A DNA stretch of 64,000 bases from JBLIRR01 sp049472395 (GTDB lineage: Bacteria > SZUA-182 > DTGQ01 > JBLIRR01), in NCBI GenBank assembly GCA_049472395.1, contig JBLIRR010000009.1, positions 1-64,000 of the forward strand, given 5' to 3'. Both the position numbers and the translations under genes were made by a program. Numbering within the stretch: the stretch's first letter is position 1; each line of letters opens with the position of its first letter. Positions 18,767 to 27,069 of this stretch are shown here, one piece after another. The notes beneath the pieces were generated by a model. It had not been told where the DNA came from, did not search any database, and worked only from the letters and a program-made list of their open reading frames with translations.

Positions 18767-19267
18767 ATGGCAACAATCGATAACCTAAAGGAAGCCTTTG
18801 CCGGTGAAAGCCAGGCTAACCGGAAGTACTTGGCCTTTGCAAAAAAAGCTGAAGCAGACGGATATCCCCAGGTCGCAAAGCTTTTTCGCGCTGCTGCGGA
18901 AGCAGAGACAGTCCACGCGCATGCACATTTACGCGTTATGGGAGCAATAAAGGATACTGCCGCAAATCTTCAGAGTGCGATCGAGGGCGAGGGATTTGAA
19001 TTCGAACAGATGTACCCCGGATATCTTGAAGAGGCGGAGAAGGAAGGGAACAAAGCCGCCAGCATCTCCATTAAGAATGCCCTTGAAGTTGAGAAGGTAC
19101 ATCATAGCCTCTATAAACAAGCTCTTCAGGCTGTAGAAGTGGGGAAAGACATGTCTGTAAACACAATTTTTGTGTGTTCCGTGTGCGGGAACACCGTCCA
19201 AGGTGAGCCGCCGGATAAATGCCCAATATGCTCAGCTCCCAAGAAAATGTTCTTTGAAGTGAAATAG
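18767..19267 (+). CDS. rbr: Rubrerythrin
   Basis: A 166-aa non-heme iron peroxidase that protects anaerobes against hydrogen peroxide. The ferritin-like diiron domain (residues 1-130) shows the helix-borne Glu/His ligands in AGESQANRKY, AAEAETVHAHAH and EVEKVHHSLY. The C-terminal rubredoxin-like site has CSVCG and CPIC pairs. GAGGAG precedes the ATG. Length and domain order are those of compact anaerobe rubrerythrins. It converges on the MFS gene with only 5 bp between the stops. Confidence 0.95.
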   Translation: MATIDNLKEAFAGESQANRKYLAFAKKAEADGYPQVAKLFRAAAEAETVHAHAHLRVMGAIKDTAANLQSAIEGEGFEFEQMYPGYLEEAEKEGNKAASISIKNALEVEKVHHSLYKQALQAVEVGKDMSVNTIFVCSVCGNTVQGEPPDKCPICSAPKKMFFEVK

Positions 19268-19272
19268 AGGCA

Positions 19273-20604
19273 TTACAAGTATTTGATTTCCTCCTTGGCT
19301 TTTTCTTCATTGACGCGAGAAAAAAGGAGGCCCCCCGTGATAAAGAGGATTGAAATGGAGGAAATGCCCGTGCGGGAGGCGATACTACTGCTAAATCCCA
19401 TCGATTTGACAAGCAGACCCACGCCTCCTATGAGGACAGGCCCGAGAACCGACGCAAATTTTCCCAGCATATTATAGAATCCAAAATATTCAGCAGACTT
19501 ATTTACGGGAATTATTCTCGCATAAAAAGATCGACTTAAGGCTTGAATTCCTCCCTGGACCAAACCAACAATAATAGCAAGTATGTAAAATTCACGAGGG
19601 CCCTGAATAAAAGCTCCCCAGAAGGAAACGCCAAGATACACGCCAATAGCAATATAAATAGCGCGCTTTGTCCCTATTTTCTCTCCCATGTACCCATAGA
19701 TAATGGCGGCTGGGAAACCGACAAATTGAGTAATAAGAAGGGCAATAATAAGATTATTGGAATCTAATCCTATGGAAATCCCATAATCGATAGCCATACG
19801 AATAATCGTGTCAACCCCGTCAATATAAAACCAGTAGGCAAGCAGAAAAAGGAAGATAGATTTAAGATGGCGGATTTCCTGAAATGTCTCTTTCAATTGC
19901 AGAAAGCCTGCTCTGACTATAGTGAACACTGAGAGATTATTCACTCCCCTGGGCTCCTTCACAATCATAAAAATAGGAATAGAGAAGAGACTCCACCACA
20001 GTCCCACTGAGAGAAAGGAAAATTGCACAGCTTCACTGGCAGCAGCAAATCCAAAGCTCTGAGGCCTGAGCGTCATCCATACATTGAGAGCAAAGAGGAG
20101 CCCTCCTCCCAGATATCCCAATGAAAAACCCAAAGAGGAGACAATATCCATCTTCTTTTCCGGAGCAACCGCAGTAATCAAGGAATCGTAGAAGATGTTT
20201 CCGCCCGCAAATCCTATATTGGCTAAAACATAGAGAAATACTGCAACAGCCCAGCGTCCTTGTGACACTAAATATAAGGATGAGGTCATTATGACGCCCA
20301 TATATGCAAAGAAAAAAAGGAACTTTTTTTTAGATGAGCCTTTATCAGCAATCGCTCCCAATATAGGCGCTGCTAATGCCACAAATATGCTGGCAAATGA
20401 ATTGGCTAGGCCAAGCCTTGCCGTACTCACCGTAAAGTCAGTCCCTTCGCACCAGAATTTCTTGAAAAAGATGGGGAAAAAGCCCGCCATGACTGTCGTG
20501 GCAAAGGCGGAATTGGCCCAATCATACATGCACCACGCAACAATCGCTTTCCGATTCCCGCTCGCCATGGCACTGCTCTTTTCATTATCAATACAATCTG
20601 CCAT
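19273..20604 (-). CDS. UMF1-type MFS transporter (Atg22-like)
   Basis: A 443-aa protein with about twelve transmembrane segments. The N-terminal signature AWCMYDWANSAFATTVMAGFFPIFFKKFW is characteristic of the UMF1/vacuole-effluxer Atg22-like family of the major facilitator superfamily. A loop with ADKGSSKKKF follows transmembrane segment 2. Substrates are unknown in bacteria; export of small molecules such as amino acids is possible. It appears monocistronic. Confidence 0.88.
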   Translation of the reverse strand: MADCIDNEKSSAMASGNRKAIVAWCMYDWANSAFATTVMAGFFPIFFKKFWCEGTDFTVSTARLGLANSFASIFVALAAPILGAIADKGSSKKKFLFFFAYMGVIMTSSLYLVSQGRWAVAVFLYVLANIGFAGGNIFYDSLITAVAPEKKMDIVSSLGFSLGYLGGGLLFALNVWMTLRPQSFGFAAASEAVQFSFLSVGLWWSLFSIPIFMIVKEPRGVNNLSVFTIVRAGFLQLKETFQEIRHLKSIFLFLLAYWFYIDGVDTIIRMAIDYGISIGLDSNNLIIALLITQFVGFPAAIIYGYMGEKIGTKRAIYIAIGVYLGVSFWGAFIQGPREFYILAIIVGLVQGGIQALSRSFYARIIPVNKSAEYFGFYNMLGKFASVLGPVLIGGVGLLVKSMGFSSSIASRTGISSISILFITGGLLFSRVNEEKAKEEIKYL

Positions 20605-20716
20605 ATCGCTCCTCTCGCTTTTCGGATGTGACGATACATTCCTCGCTTATCAGATTGTCATATTATAAATATAAGAGGGTCTGATGTAAAGGAAACCTTG
20701 ATGAACCTGTGAATCC

Positions 20717-22165
20717 CTAAAGCGGTGTAAAGCAGGTAACGGCATGATGTTGTAAGAGAGAGCCATCAGGGGCTTGATACGTCCCTCCCCATATCATAGT
20801 GAGCGGGCCTGACAGAGCGCTATTGTTCCAGCCATTATGTACTATAATTGTGTCACTGGCAAGATAATAGCCGATCCCCAGCATGGTATGACCAAGTAAG
20901 TGAATAATAACCGGTCGTCCTGCATCGATTTCACGCGCATAATCGGCAAAGGTAAATCCCAGTGTATTTCCTTGATAACCGGCTATATATTGATTAAAAG
21001 CAGAGGCCCTATGTCCGCAATATTGGGCGTATTCAATCATTCCGTAGGTACCTGAATAGTTGTATACATCATACCCCAAGTTCACTATATCAAGATCTGT
21101 CATTGGTGATCCATCCACCCAAAAATAAAAAAAGGTCTGTCCGTCAGGATTTCCTTCTCCTGCCGAGGTAAGATTGTCCTGACTGGTACCCATAAAATCA
21201 GCCAGGCAATTGAACTGTGCGGGTATGCGTCCCAAAACCAACGGGTCCCCTATACTCCCATAGGATAACCAGAAATCACTCAGATGTTCTATGCTCGTAA
21301 TTGCTTTATTACACAGGAGGGTAGGGCCACTAGGATCGGGAGGATCAACGGGGAGATCAATAGGGTAGGGTGAATTAAAATAATAACTGCTTAACTCTGC
21401 AATTCCACCGAGTATGAGATCATAGGCAGTTCCGTTATATCCATATATATCATAATATCCCATGACCATGCCTGCTGATGTCGGAGAACATCCATACCAC
21501 CAATTATAATCAGATGCCGATAATTCCTGACCCTGCCAATGACCACAGATTTGTTTCCCAGTGTAAGTATCAAGGTAATATTTGACGATAGTGGGTGTGC
21601 CATCAATCCGCATTCCTTTTATGGCAGAACCCAGAAAGATGACCCTTCTGATCATAGGCTGCCACATGGCAAGGGTGCGGGGTAAGCTGCTCATGAACAT
21701 TGCCGGTGTGGGCTCAAAATTCATCATGGGCAAAGGTTCAAAATTCCCAATAGGCAATGGGGCAAAGTTTATCATGGGTAATGGGAGCGCATTTCCTATG
21801 GGCAATAGGCCAGATTTCATCATGGGCATGGGTTGCAAGTTTCCTGAAGATAATGATTCGATGTGCATCATGGGAAGCAGGCGCATGTTTCCTTGAGGCA
21901 ATGGCGCGGAGTTCATCATAGAAAGCGGCTCTCCATTTCCACCGGGGGCAGGCCAACTTCTACTTATTACAGGCAGTATTCCGCCTTCTGCGGCGATGCT
22001 CATTTCTAAAGAACCGGACAGTGGCATAACGGTTTGGGGAAAACCTGTCATACGCTGCATCAGAAATGCTGGTTCGAAAATATTAGGCCCTTTCATATCA
22101 GGAGCGTATGCTTCGCTGATTATAAATAGGACTGTTATGAAACATATACTGCTTATTTTTTTCAT
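20717..22165 (-). CDS. Secreted C39-like cysteine peptidase with Met/Pro-rich repeat prefix
   Basis: A 482-aa exported protein. A signal peptide is followed by a Met/Pro/Asn/Gly-rich imperfect repeat region (residues 60-165, recurring P(L/M)PMM and LPIGN blocks). From residue 185 there is a peptidase_C39_2-like domain: Cys in WWYGCSPTSAGMVMGYYD, His in HLLGHTMLGIGYY, Asn in IVHNGWNN. These form a papain-like Cys/His/Asn triad. It probably acts outside the cytoplasm on proteins or peptides. Similar low-complexity prefixes occur in the exported proteins at 45588 and 58399. Confidence 0.82.
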   Translation of the reverse strand: MKKISSICFITVLFIISEAYAPDMKGPNIFEPAFLMQRMTGFPQTVMPLSGSLEMSIAAEGGILPVISRSWPAPGGNGEPLSMMNSAPLPQGNMRLLPMMHIESLSSGNLQPMPMMKSGLLPIGNALPLPMINFAPLPIGNFEPLPMMNFEPTPAMFMSSLPRTLAMWQPMIRRVIFLGSAIKGMRIDGTPTIVKYYLDTYTGKQICGHWQGQELSASDYNWWYGCSPTSAGMVMGYYDIYGYNGTAYDLILGGIAELSSYYFNSPYPIDLPVDPPDPSGPTLLCNKAITSIEHLSDFWLSYGSIGDPLVLGRIPAQFNCLADFMGTSQDNLTSAGEGNPDGQTFFYFWVDGSPMTDLDIVNLGYDVYNYSGTYGMIEYAQYCGHRASAFNQYIAGYQGNTLGFTFADYAREIDAGRPVIIHLLGHTMLGIGYYLASDTIIVHNGWNNSALSGPLTMIWGGTYQAPDGSLLQHHAVTCFTPL

Positions 22166-22357
22166 GTATGAATAATTAATTATGCATTACGACATTATTA
22201 CATTGTATCCTGTTTCAAATCTCTTTGCCATTTTTCTCTTGATTTAATCCTTATGGTAACCTAAGGGAGAATGTAGAGAAATATTTCACATGGTATTACG
22301 GAAACACTCCATCCAATAAATAATGAAAGATGAGGCTAAAGCCCCTGATCGCGTGTA

Positions 22358-23098
22358 TTAGGTGACTACGGGAGAGGAGTGCTCATCGAACGGATTCGTC
22401 CTCATGATGAGCGAAAATAGATAAGGATAGTTATTTTTAAGATATTCGGCATACTTCAGCCATTGATGAACGAGTAAGTTATAGGCCCTATGAATATCCC
22501 CTGCAAGATGCTGAGTATCAGCGGGGGGCAAGCGTGTTAATTCATTCCTGGCCAATAATTCTTCGGTTAAATGAAATACAGCACGGAGAAGTTCAGTAAA
22601 GGTCTCGTGCTCTAACAAATTGGGATTTTCCAGTAATCTGAGCAGGAAATTGTTTTCCCCTTTCAGGAAGGTGCGTAAAGTATCAAGAGGGACTTTTTCA
22701 ATTTCAACTTCATAGGGGTAAGCGCCAAGACGCTTATTCGCTTTGGCAAATCGATGCTTTGACCAATTATCCGTAAGGACAAGTTCTTTTCTTATGGCCT
22801 CAATATGCTTATCATGATGGGAAATGAAGGTTAAAAGCCACGTCCCTACCTGGCTAAAAAAAGCCCCGATCACCATGTTCATTTTCTCCAGGCGAGCCCG
22901 CTTTTCTCGTTCTTCAAGCACACGGTGTATTATAAGCGTTACTAGGAGTACTTCTATAAAAACAAACGCAATATCCCCAATGAGATAGATAAAAATATGA
23001 TGGGCATCTCGAAAGATAATATAATGGAAAACATAGACGACGATCGATAAGAGAATCATTGATAGACCCAAAATAATTTGCCAGTGCATACGTTTCAT
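22358..23098 (-). CDS. Two-helix membrane protein of unknown function
   Basis: A 246-aa protein using the ATG at 23098, which has GAGGAG 7 nt upstream; the open frame extends to 23224 without a ribosome site. Two transmembrane helices occur near residues 8-28 and 35-55 (LIGDIAFVFIEVLLVTLIIH). A charged helical cytoplasmic region (VLEEREKRARLEKMN) and an all-alpha C-terminal domain follow. I recognise no catalytic motif. It is flanked by intergenic gaps and likely transcribed alone. Confidence 0.6.
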   Translation of the reverse strand: MKRMHWQIILGLSMILLSIVVYVFHYIIFRDAHHIFIYLIGDIAFVFIEVLLVTLIIHRVLEEREKRARLEKMNMVIGAFFSQVGTWLLTFISHHDKHIEAIRKELVLTDNWSKHRFAKANKRLGAYPYEVEIEKVPLDTLRTFLKGENNFLLRLLENPNLLEHETFTELLRAVFHLTEELLARNELTRLPPADTQHLAGDIHRAYNLLVHQWLKYAEYLKNNYPYLFSLIMRTNPFDEHSSPVVT

Positions 23099-23538
23099 TT
23101 TTTCTCTCCTCACTGTCTTTATTAGGAAGCTATTACACCTGAGCGCTGCTTTCTTATTTATATACAATTTGTTAGTGCAATGCAATATGCGAAATGCAAT
23201 GCCCACCGAGCTTCGATGAAACATGTAGTATAAATTTTACTGTGTCACATAATAATTATGATCGTAGTAAGTAGTATTAGGGAATATATATAAGGAGAAA
23301 GAGTTTATGAGAAGCTCTGGTATATGAGAGAATAAAAGGAGAAGTGCAAAAAATACATATGCAAAATTGATATGGCATATAATATGCTCTAATAATATCC
23401 GTCAACATTATTTATCCATTCCCCGGCACACCAAGTTTTTTCTAAAAAATCCCCAGAAAGGTTAGAGAGCTAAAATAAGATTTAAGGTGTATAGGTATGT
23501 TTTAAAACCGAATTTTAGAAGATAGGGGTAGGAACAAA
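23099..23538. other. Divergent intergenic region
   Basis: A 440-bp AT-rich gap between the minus-strand membrane protein gene and the plus-strand secreted protein gene. Apart from the ribosome site of the former and a sigma-54-like element at 23373, I see no gene, hairpin or repeat in it. Confidence 0.5.
23373..23388 (+). promoter_or_regulatory. Candidate sigma-54 (-24/-12) promoter
   Basis: TGGCATATAATATGCT matches the consensus TGGCAcgNNNNtTGCW with GG and GC exactly 10 nt apart. It lies 150 bp upstream of the secreted protein gene at 23539. A sigma-54-dependent activator is encoded at 42802-44418. Chance matches occur in AT-rich DNA, so this is a candidate only. Confidence 0.4.
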
Positions 23539-24468
23539 ATGACTAGTTTAAGGGCCTTTTTTAAGAATTTATTTTTAATATTAATAGTGATGCTCCCATA
23601 TGTATTTTATCCATTCCATTGTAAAGCTCAGCTTTTTCCTTTATTTAATAATCCTTATAATGTTCCCTCCCTCCAACAATTTCCCTTAACGACCTCATTA
23701 CCGTTTTCCAACAGTTCTTTTTTTATACCAACTGTTTCGACAGTCAGTCAACCTGCTGTAACTTCTTTTTATTACCCGAGCCAAACCACAAGTAGTCCTT
23801 ACTATAACAACAGTAATTTTTATGTACCCCTGGCAAGCACTTCTGCCACCATATCAGGCAGTTATACTCCTTTTTCATCATCAACGGGTTATTATAACCC
23901 CTCTATTACTGCAAGTTCAGTATATTCACCTGCGGCAACAAGTTATTATTTACCTCCTTTGTCAATAAATACTGCAACACCACCTCAACCGATCACTCCA
24001 TTGTCAGCGAGTAATCCTTATATCGTAAATGCCTCTTACCTCCCGGCCGCCGGAATTCCCCTCGATCTTAACGGAGATTATACAGGGGAATGGGAAAGCA
24101 TCCTCCGTAATGAAGATGGTGATATTAAGAGATGCACTATTGAACAAATTGGTATTAATCTTACAGGAGATATAAATCTTCAAAATTTTATTATTTCAAC
24201 TTCAGGTCTCAGTGATTTTACTGGCACCATAAGTGGGGCAACTGTAACCTTGGAGATTGAGCTGGCTGATGATGTAATAGCAGTACTCATTGGTGAGGTT
24301 GCTATAGGACTTGACGGAAATATTATTATAACCGGCACCTATACAGTTATTGGGCTTTACAGTACTTCAACCATAGACCAAGGCACATTTATATTAGAAG
24401 GAGGGGCCTCTTTTGGTAGTGGAAGCGGTGGTGGCGGAGGTGGTGGTGAAGGTGGCTGCGATGATTAG
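23539..24468 (+). CDS. Exported protein with Ser/Tyr/Pro-rich region and Gly-rich tail
   Basis: A 309-aa protein. A signal peptide (FFKNLFLILIVMLPYVFYPFHCKA) leads into a low-complexity Ser/Thr/Tyr/Pro/Asn region (residues 30-170). A beta-rich domain (LDLNGDYTGEWES to TIDQGTFILEG) follows, and the tail is a glycine run ending in GGCDD. The beta domain resembles small secreted lipocalin-like or META-like sheets, but I do not recognise the family. A sigma-54-like promoter lies upstream and a palindromic repeat downstream. Confidence 0.6.
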   Translation: MTSLRAFFKNLFLILIVMLPYVFYPFHCKAQLFPLFNNPYNVPSLQQFPLTTSLPFSNSSFFIPTVSTVSQPAVTSFYYPSQTTSSPYYNNSNFYVPLASTSATISGSYTPFSSSTGYYNPSITASSVYSPAATSYYLPPLSINTATPPQPITPLSASNPYIVNASYLPAAGIPLDLNGDYTGEWESILRNEDGDIKRCTIEQIGINLTGDINLQNFIISTSGLSDFTGTISGATVTLEIELADDVIAVLIGEVAIGLDGNIIITGTYTVIGLYSTSTIDQGTFILEGGASFGSGSGGGGGGGEGGCDD

Positions 24469-24487
24469 CGCCTTGATTGATAACAAA

Positions 24488-24529
24488 CAGCAATTCTAAT
24501 TTTGAGCACATATAAAATTAGAATTGCTG
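24488..24529. repeat. Palindromic dispersed repeat, copy 1
   Basis: Perfect 16-bp inverted arms CAGCAATTCTAATTTT (24488-24503) and AAAATTAGAATTGCTG (24514-24529) flank a 10-nt loop. A second element with nearly identical arms lies at 48115-48184. No T run follows, so it is not a classical terminator. It may be a miniature mobile-element end or a REP-like unit. Confidence 0.8.
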
Positions 24530-24605
24530 GATAACAAATGTGATACTGTTAAAATGAGAACTTTCGTGATATCATATTTTTTATTCATATGATGGGTAAT
24601 GTAAG

Positions 24606-24926
24606 GTGGCGAGAAAGATTAATTATCACGAAATAGAGAAAGCAGTGAAAATTTTGGATTTGCCCGAGAGGGCAACACTCAGGCAGATAAAAGCATGCTT
24701 TAAAAAAATGATACTTAAGTGGCACCCCGATCAATGTCAAGAAGATCAGATAAAATGTAAAGAGATGTCTCAGAAAATCATCGACGCCTATAATGTGTTG
24801 CTTGACTATTGCAATAATTATGAATATTCTTTCAAGAAAGAAGATATCCAAAAGAAAAAAACTTATGAAGAATTATGGGCAGAGCAATTTGGAAATGATC
24901 CCATTTGGGGAAATCCAAAAAAGTAA
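24606..24926 (+). CDS. Small J-domain (DnaJ-like) protein
   Basis: A 106-aa protein with GTG start. Residues 5-75 form a J domain: ILDLPERATLRQIKACFKKM, then the essential HPD in LKWHPDQ near residue 38, then the helix MSQKIIDAYNVLL. J domains stimulate the ATPase of DnaK-type Hsp70 chaperones. No Gly/Phe, zinc-finger or client-binding domain follows, so it is a stand-alone J protein whose partner is outside the window. Confidence 0.85.
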   Translation: MARKINYHEIEKAVKILDLPERATLRQIKACFKKMILKWHPDQCQEDQIKCKEMSQKIIDAYNVLLDYCNNYEYSFKKEDIQKKKTYEELWAEQFGNDPIWGNPKK

Positions 24927-24977
24927 ACAAGCCTTGAGATAGTATGAACATATGGCGAGTAATGTGATGCTTTGGAT

Positions 24978-25010
24978 TTGACATATGCCATTTTCCACTA
25001 TATAATGGCA
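24978..25010 (+). promoter_or_regulatory. Consensus sigma-70 promoter with overlapping palindrome (toxin-antitoxin operon)
   Basis: TTGACA (24978-24983) and TATAAT (25001-25006) are separated by exactly 17 bp. A 7-bp inverted repeat, TGCCATT (24986-24992) and AATGGCA (25004-25010), overlaps the spacer and -10 box. That is the expected place for an autoregulatory AbrB-type antitoxin operator. Confidence 0.8.
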
Positions 25011-25027
25011 ATAAAGGATTAAATAAA

Positions 25028-25282
25028 ATGAATAGTACAATAGATAAATTTGGGAGAATTGTGATTCCCAAACATATCAGAGATCATTTAGGTTTAAGGC
25101 CAGGTTCAACTATAAACATTGAAGAAAAGGAAAATAAAGTTATATTATCATCTCAAAATTCCCGTCCATCTGTTGAATTTGAAGATGGTGTTTTAGTGTT
25201 CAATGGCGAGCCTCTCGATGATATTTCCAATGCGATAAAACAAAGCAGAAATCAATATATAAAGAAATTTGCTTTTAAATGA
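25028..25282 (+). CDS. AbrB/SpoVT-type antitoxin
   Basis: An 84-aa protein whose first 45 residues are a swapped-hairpin AbrB domain (STIDKFGRIVIPKHIRDHLGLRPGS). This is the usual DNA-binding antitoxin of VapC-type PIN toxins. It overlaps the toxin gene by ATGA. The C-terminal half would wrap the toxin. A consensus promoter with a palindrome lies directly upstream. Confidence 0.9.
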   Translation: MNSTIDKFGRIVIPKHIRDHLGLRPGSTINIEEKENKVILSSQNSRPSVEFEDGVLVFNGEPLDDISNAIKQSRNQYIKKFAFK

Positions 25283-25725
25283 AAGTAATGTTTGATACGT
25301 CAGCCCTTATTCCAGCTATGATAAAGGCGCATCCACAGCATAAAAAATCTCATACCTGCCTTAAGATGGCATTAAATAATGAAATTGATTATTTAGTGTC
25401 ATCCCACTCTATAGCTGAATGTTATTCAGTGCTGACCAGTCTGCCAATAAGCCCTAAGATTACGCCAAATTCTGCAAATCACCTCATTGAATATAATATA
25501 AAAAAATCAGCTAAGATTATTAACATAACCTCGACTGATTACTTTCATGTTCTTACTACTCTTGTGAATCTTGAACTATATGGGGGAATAATATATGATG
25601 CTCTTATTCTAAGAGCTGCAGAAAAAAGTAATTCCTCAGTACTCTTAACCTATAATATAAAAGATTTTAATAAATTATTACCATCAACTGATTTAGAAAT
25701 AAAATCTCCTGATCAATTTCTTTGA
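25279..25725 (+). CDS. vapC: PIN-domain toxin (VapC-like ribonuclease)
   Basis: A 148-aa PIN domain nuclease. Acidic metal-binding positions are visible in MFDTSALI (Asp6), IAECYSVL, YDALILRAAE and YNIKDFNKL. VapC toxins cleave RNA, often tRNA, and are inhibited by the co-encoded antitoxin. The pair is complete and looks intact. Confidence 0.9.
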   Translation: MKVMFDTSALIPAMIKAHPQHKKSHTCLKMALNNEIDYLVSSHSIAECYSVLTSLPISPKITPNSANHLIEYNIKKSAKIINITSTDYFHVLTTLVNLELYGGIIYDALILRAAEKSNSSVLLTYNIKDFNKLLPSTDLEIKSPDQFL

Positions 25726-25775
25726 ACATTATGGAGATAATTTAATTAATTCTTACAATGAAGGAGGGAAGCAAG

Positions 25776-25961
25776 ATGCCCGGATGTCATGATATGAAAA
25801 AAGGGGAAATTTACATGTGTGAGGATTGCGGGATGGAATTGCAGGTTATTAAAGAATGCAAGGATATAGAGACAGACGCAGCAGAATGTGGTTGCCATAT
25901 CGAGGATGAGACCTGCTCTATTGAATGCTGTGGTAAACCTTTAATTAAGAAGAATGAATAA
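25776..25961 (+). CDS. Small Cys-rich desulforedoxin/zinc-ribbon-like protein
   Basis: A 61-aa protein. The ATG at 25776 is preferred over 25758 because AAGGAGGG (25761-25768) lies 7 nt before it. GEIYMCEDCGMELQVIKEC resembles the N-terminal FeS4 site of desulfoferrodoxin. Further Cys occur as CGCH, CSIECCG. It probably binds iron or zinc and acts as a redox carrier. It is directly followed by glutaredoxin and ferredoxin:thioredoxin reductase genes with touching ends, so the three form a thiol-redox operon. Confidence 0.65.
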   Translation: MPGCHDMKKGEIYMCEDCGMELQVIKECKDIETDAAECGCHIEDETCSIECCGKPLIKKNE

Positions 25962-26212
25962 TGGATAAACATGTGAAAATTTATACCTTGAGTACATGTA
26001 GTCATTGCAAAGCGACCAAAAAGTTGCTTGATGATTGTCATGTGCACTATGAATATACTGATGTGGACCTCCTTGATAAGGAAGAAAGATCTGCCATTCT
26101 TGAAGATATAAGGAAATTGAATCCCCGCTGTTCTTTTCCCACTATCGTTATTGGAGATGAGGTCATAGTGGGCTATCAAGAAGATCAAATAAGGAAGGCG
26201 CTTGGCTTATGA
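25961..26212 (+). CDS. Glutaredoxin-like thiol oxidoreductase
   Basis: An 83-aa thioredoxin-fold protein with the redox site CSHC at residues 13-16 (IYTLSTCSHCKATKKLL), the cis-Pro motif SFPTIVIGD and the C-terminal GYQEDQIRKAL. It overlaps the FTR gene by 4 nt. It may be reduced by the neighbouring ferredoxin:thioredoxin reductase rather than by glutathione. Confidence 0.9.
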   Translation: MDKHVKIYTLSTCSHCKATKKLLDDCHVHYEYTDVDLLDKEERSAILEDIRKLNPRCSFPTIVIGDEVIVGYQEDQIRKALGL

Positions 26213-26544
26213 ATGAGATTGAACAGCTCTATGATATGCTCAGACGAGTCCAAGAACCGAAAGGCTACTTTTTCAATAAAGATATCACGAGGACTTTTGA
26301 GCTTCTTGAGGCCCTTATACTGAATAAAAATCGATATGGATACATGTGCTGCCCGTGCAGATTGGCATCTGGTGATCGAGAGCAGGATAAAGATATTATA
26401 TGCCCCTGCGTGTATAGGGCCCCTGATGTAGAAGAGTATGGCAGTTGCTATTGTAATCTCTACGTTTCTGAGAAATGGAATAAGGAAGAAATCCCTCATG
26501 TCTATGTCCCCGAGAGGAGACGCCCTGAGAAAATGCCCTATTAA
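26209..26544 (+). CDS. Ferredoxin:thioredoxin reductase catalytic subunit (FTR-beta-like)
   Basis: A 111-aa [4Fe-4S] protein. Family Cys pairs appear in order as MCCPCRL, CPCVYR and CYCNLYV, the pattern that binds a 4Fe-4S cluster next to a redox disulfide. The enzyme passes electrons from reduced ferredoxin to thioredoxin-like proteins, here probably the glutaredoxin encoded just upstream. No variable subunit is encoded nearby, as is usual in anaerobes. Confidence 0.9.
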   Translation: MNEIEQLYDMLRRVQEPKGYFFNKDITRTFELLEALILNKNRYGYMCCPCRLASGDREQDKDIICPCVYRAPDVEEYGSCYCNLYVSEKWNKEEIPHVYVPERRRPEKMPY

Positions 26545-26911
26545 TCTTATTTGATGCGGCAATAAATTTACGTCATGTGTATCTTGTTATCCTGTCAAAA
26601 ATATTGAAATGTCTAGGTGTAAACTTTTCAAATATATCAAGTTTTCAAGTGATCAATTAATCAGCATCGCCAAGCGCCGCCGGAAAATGCTTATCGCCTT
26701 GTAAGAGTGAGGTGGAACTTTGTCAGAATTTAAAACATAGTTCTATTCTTTGTATTACAACCTCCTTTCCTTTTCTAATTATCATGTACCATTTATATAA
26801 TCGGCATTTGAGTGGAATGGATGGCTGATATCCTCTCTAATGAAAGAAATGAGCATACGCTACTTCTGAAAAATTCTATTAAATCCATAAAAATAGCATT
26901 ACATAATATGC
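26545..26911. other. Intergenic region without visible genes
   Basis: About 370 bp of AT-rich sequence before the promoter at 26912. No open frame with a ribosome site, no strong hairpin and no repeat was recognised. Confidence 0.5.
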
Positions 26912-26940
26912 TTGACATTTATTGCTATGGTTGATATTAT
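26912..26940 (+). promoter_or_regulatory. Sigma-70 promoter of the formate/redox cluster
   Basis: TTGACA (26912-26917) and TATTAT (26935-26940) are 17 bp apart. This would give an untranslated leader of about 120 nt before the response regulator at 27070, the first gene of the formate dehydrogenase cluster. Confidence 0.65.
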
Positions 26941-27069
26941 TTAAATAATAATCTGAAATGCATGCTCTATAATGTGTTAAGAAAAAAAGAATCATATTTT
27001 ATAATTATGTTCTATTTCTATAATGTAGGTAAATATACCACAAAAGTATAGGCAATATGAGGAGGGAAA

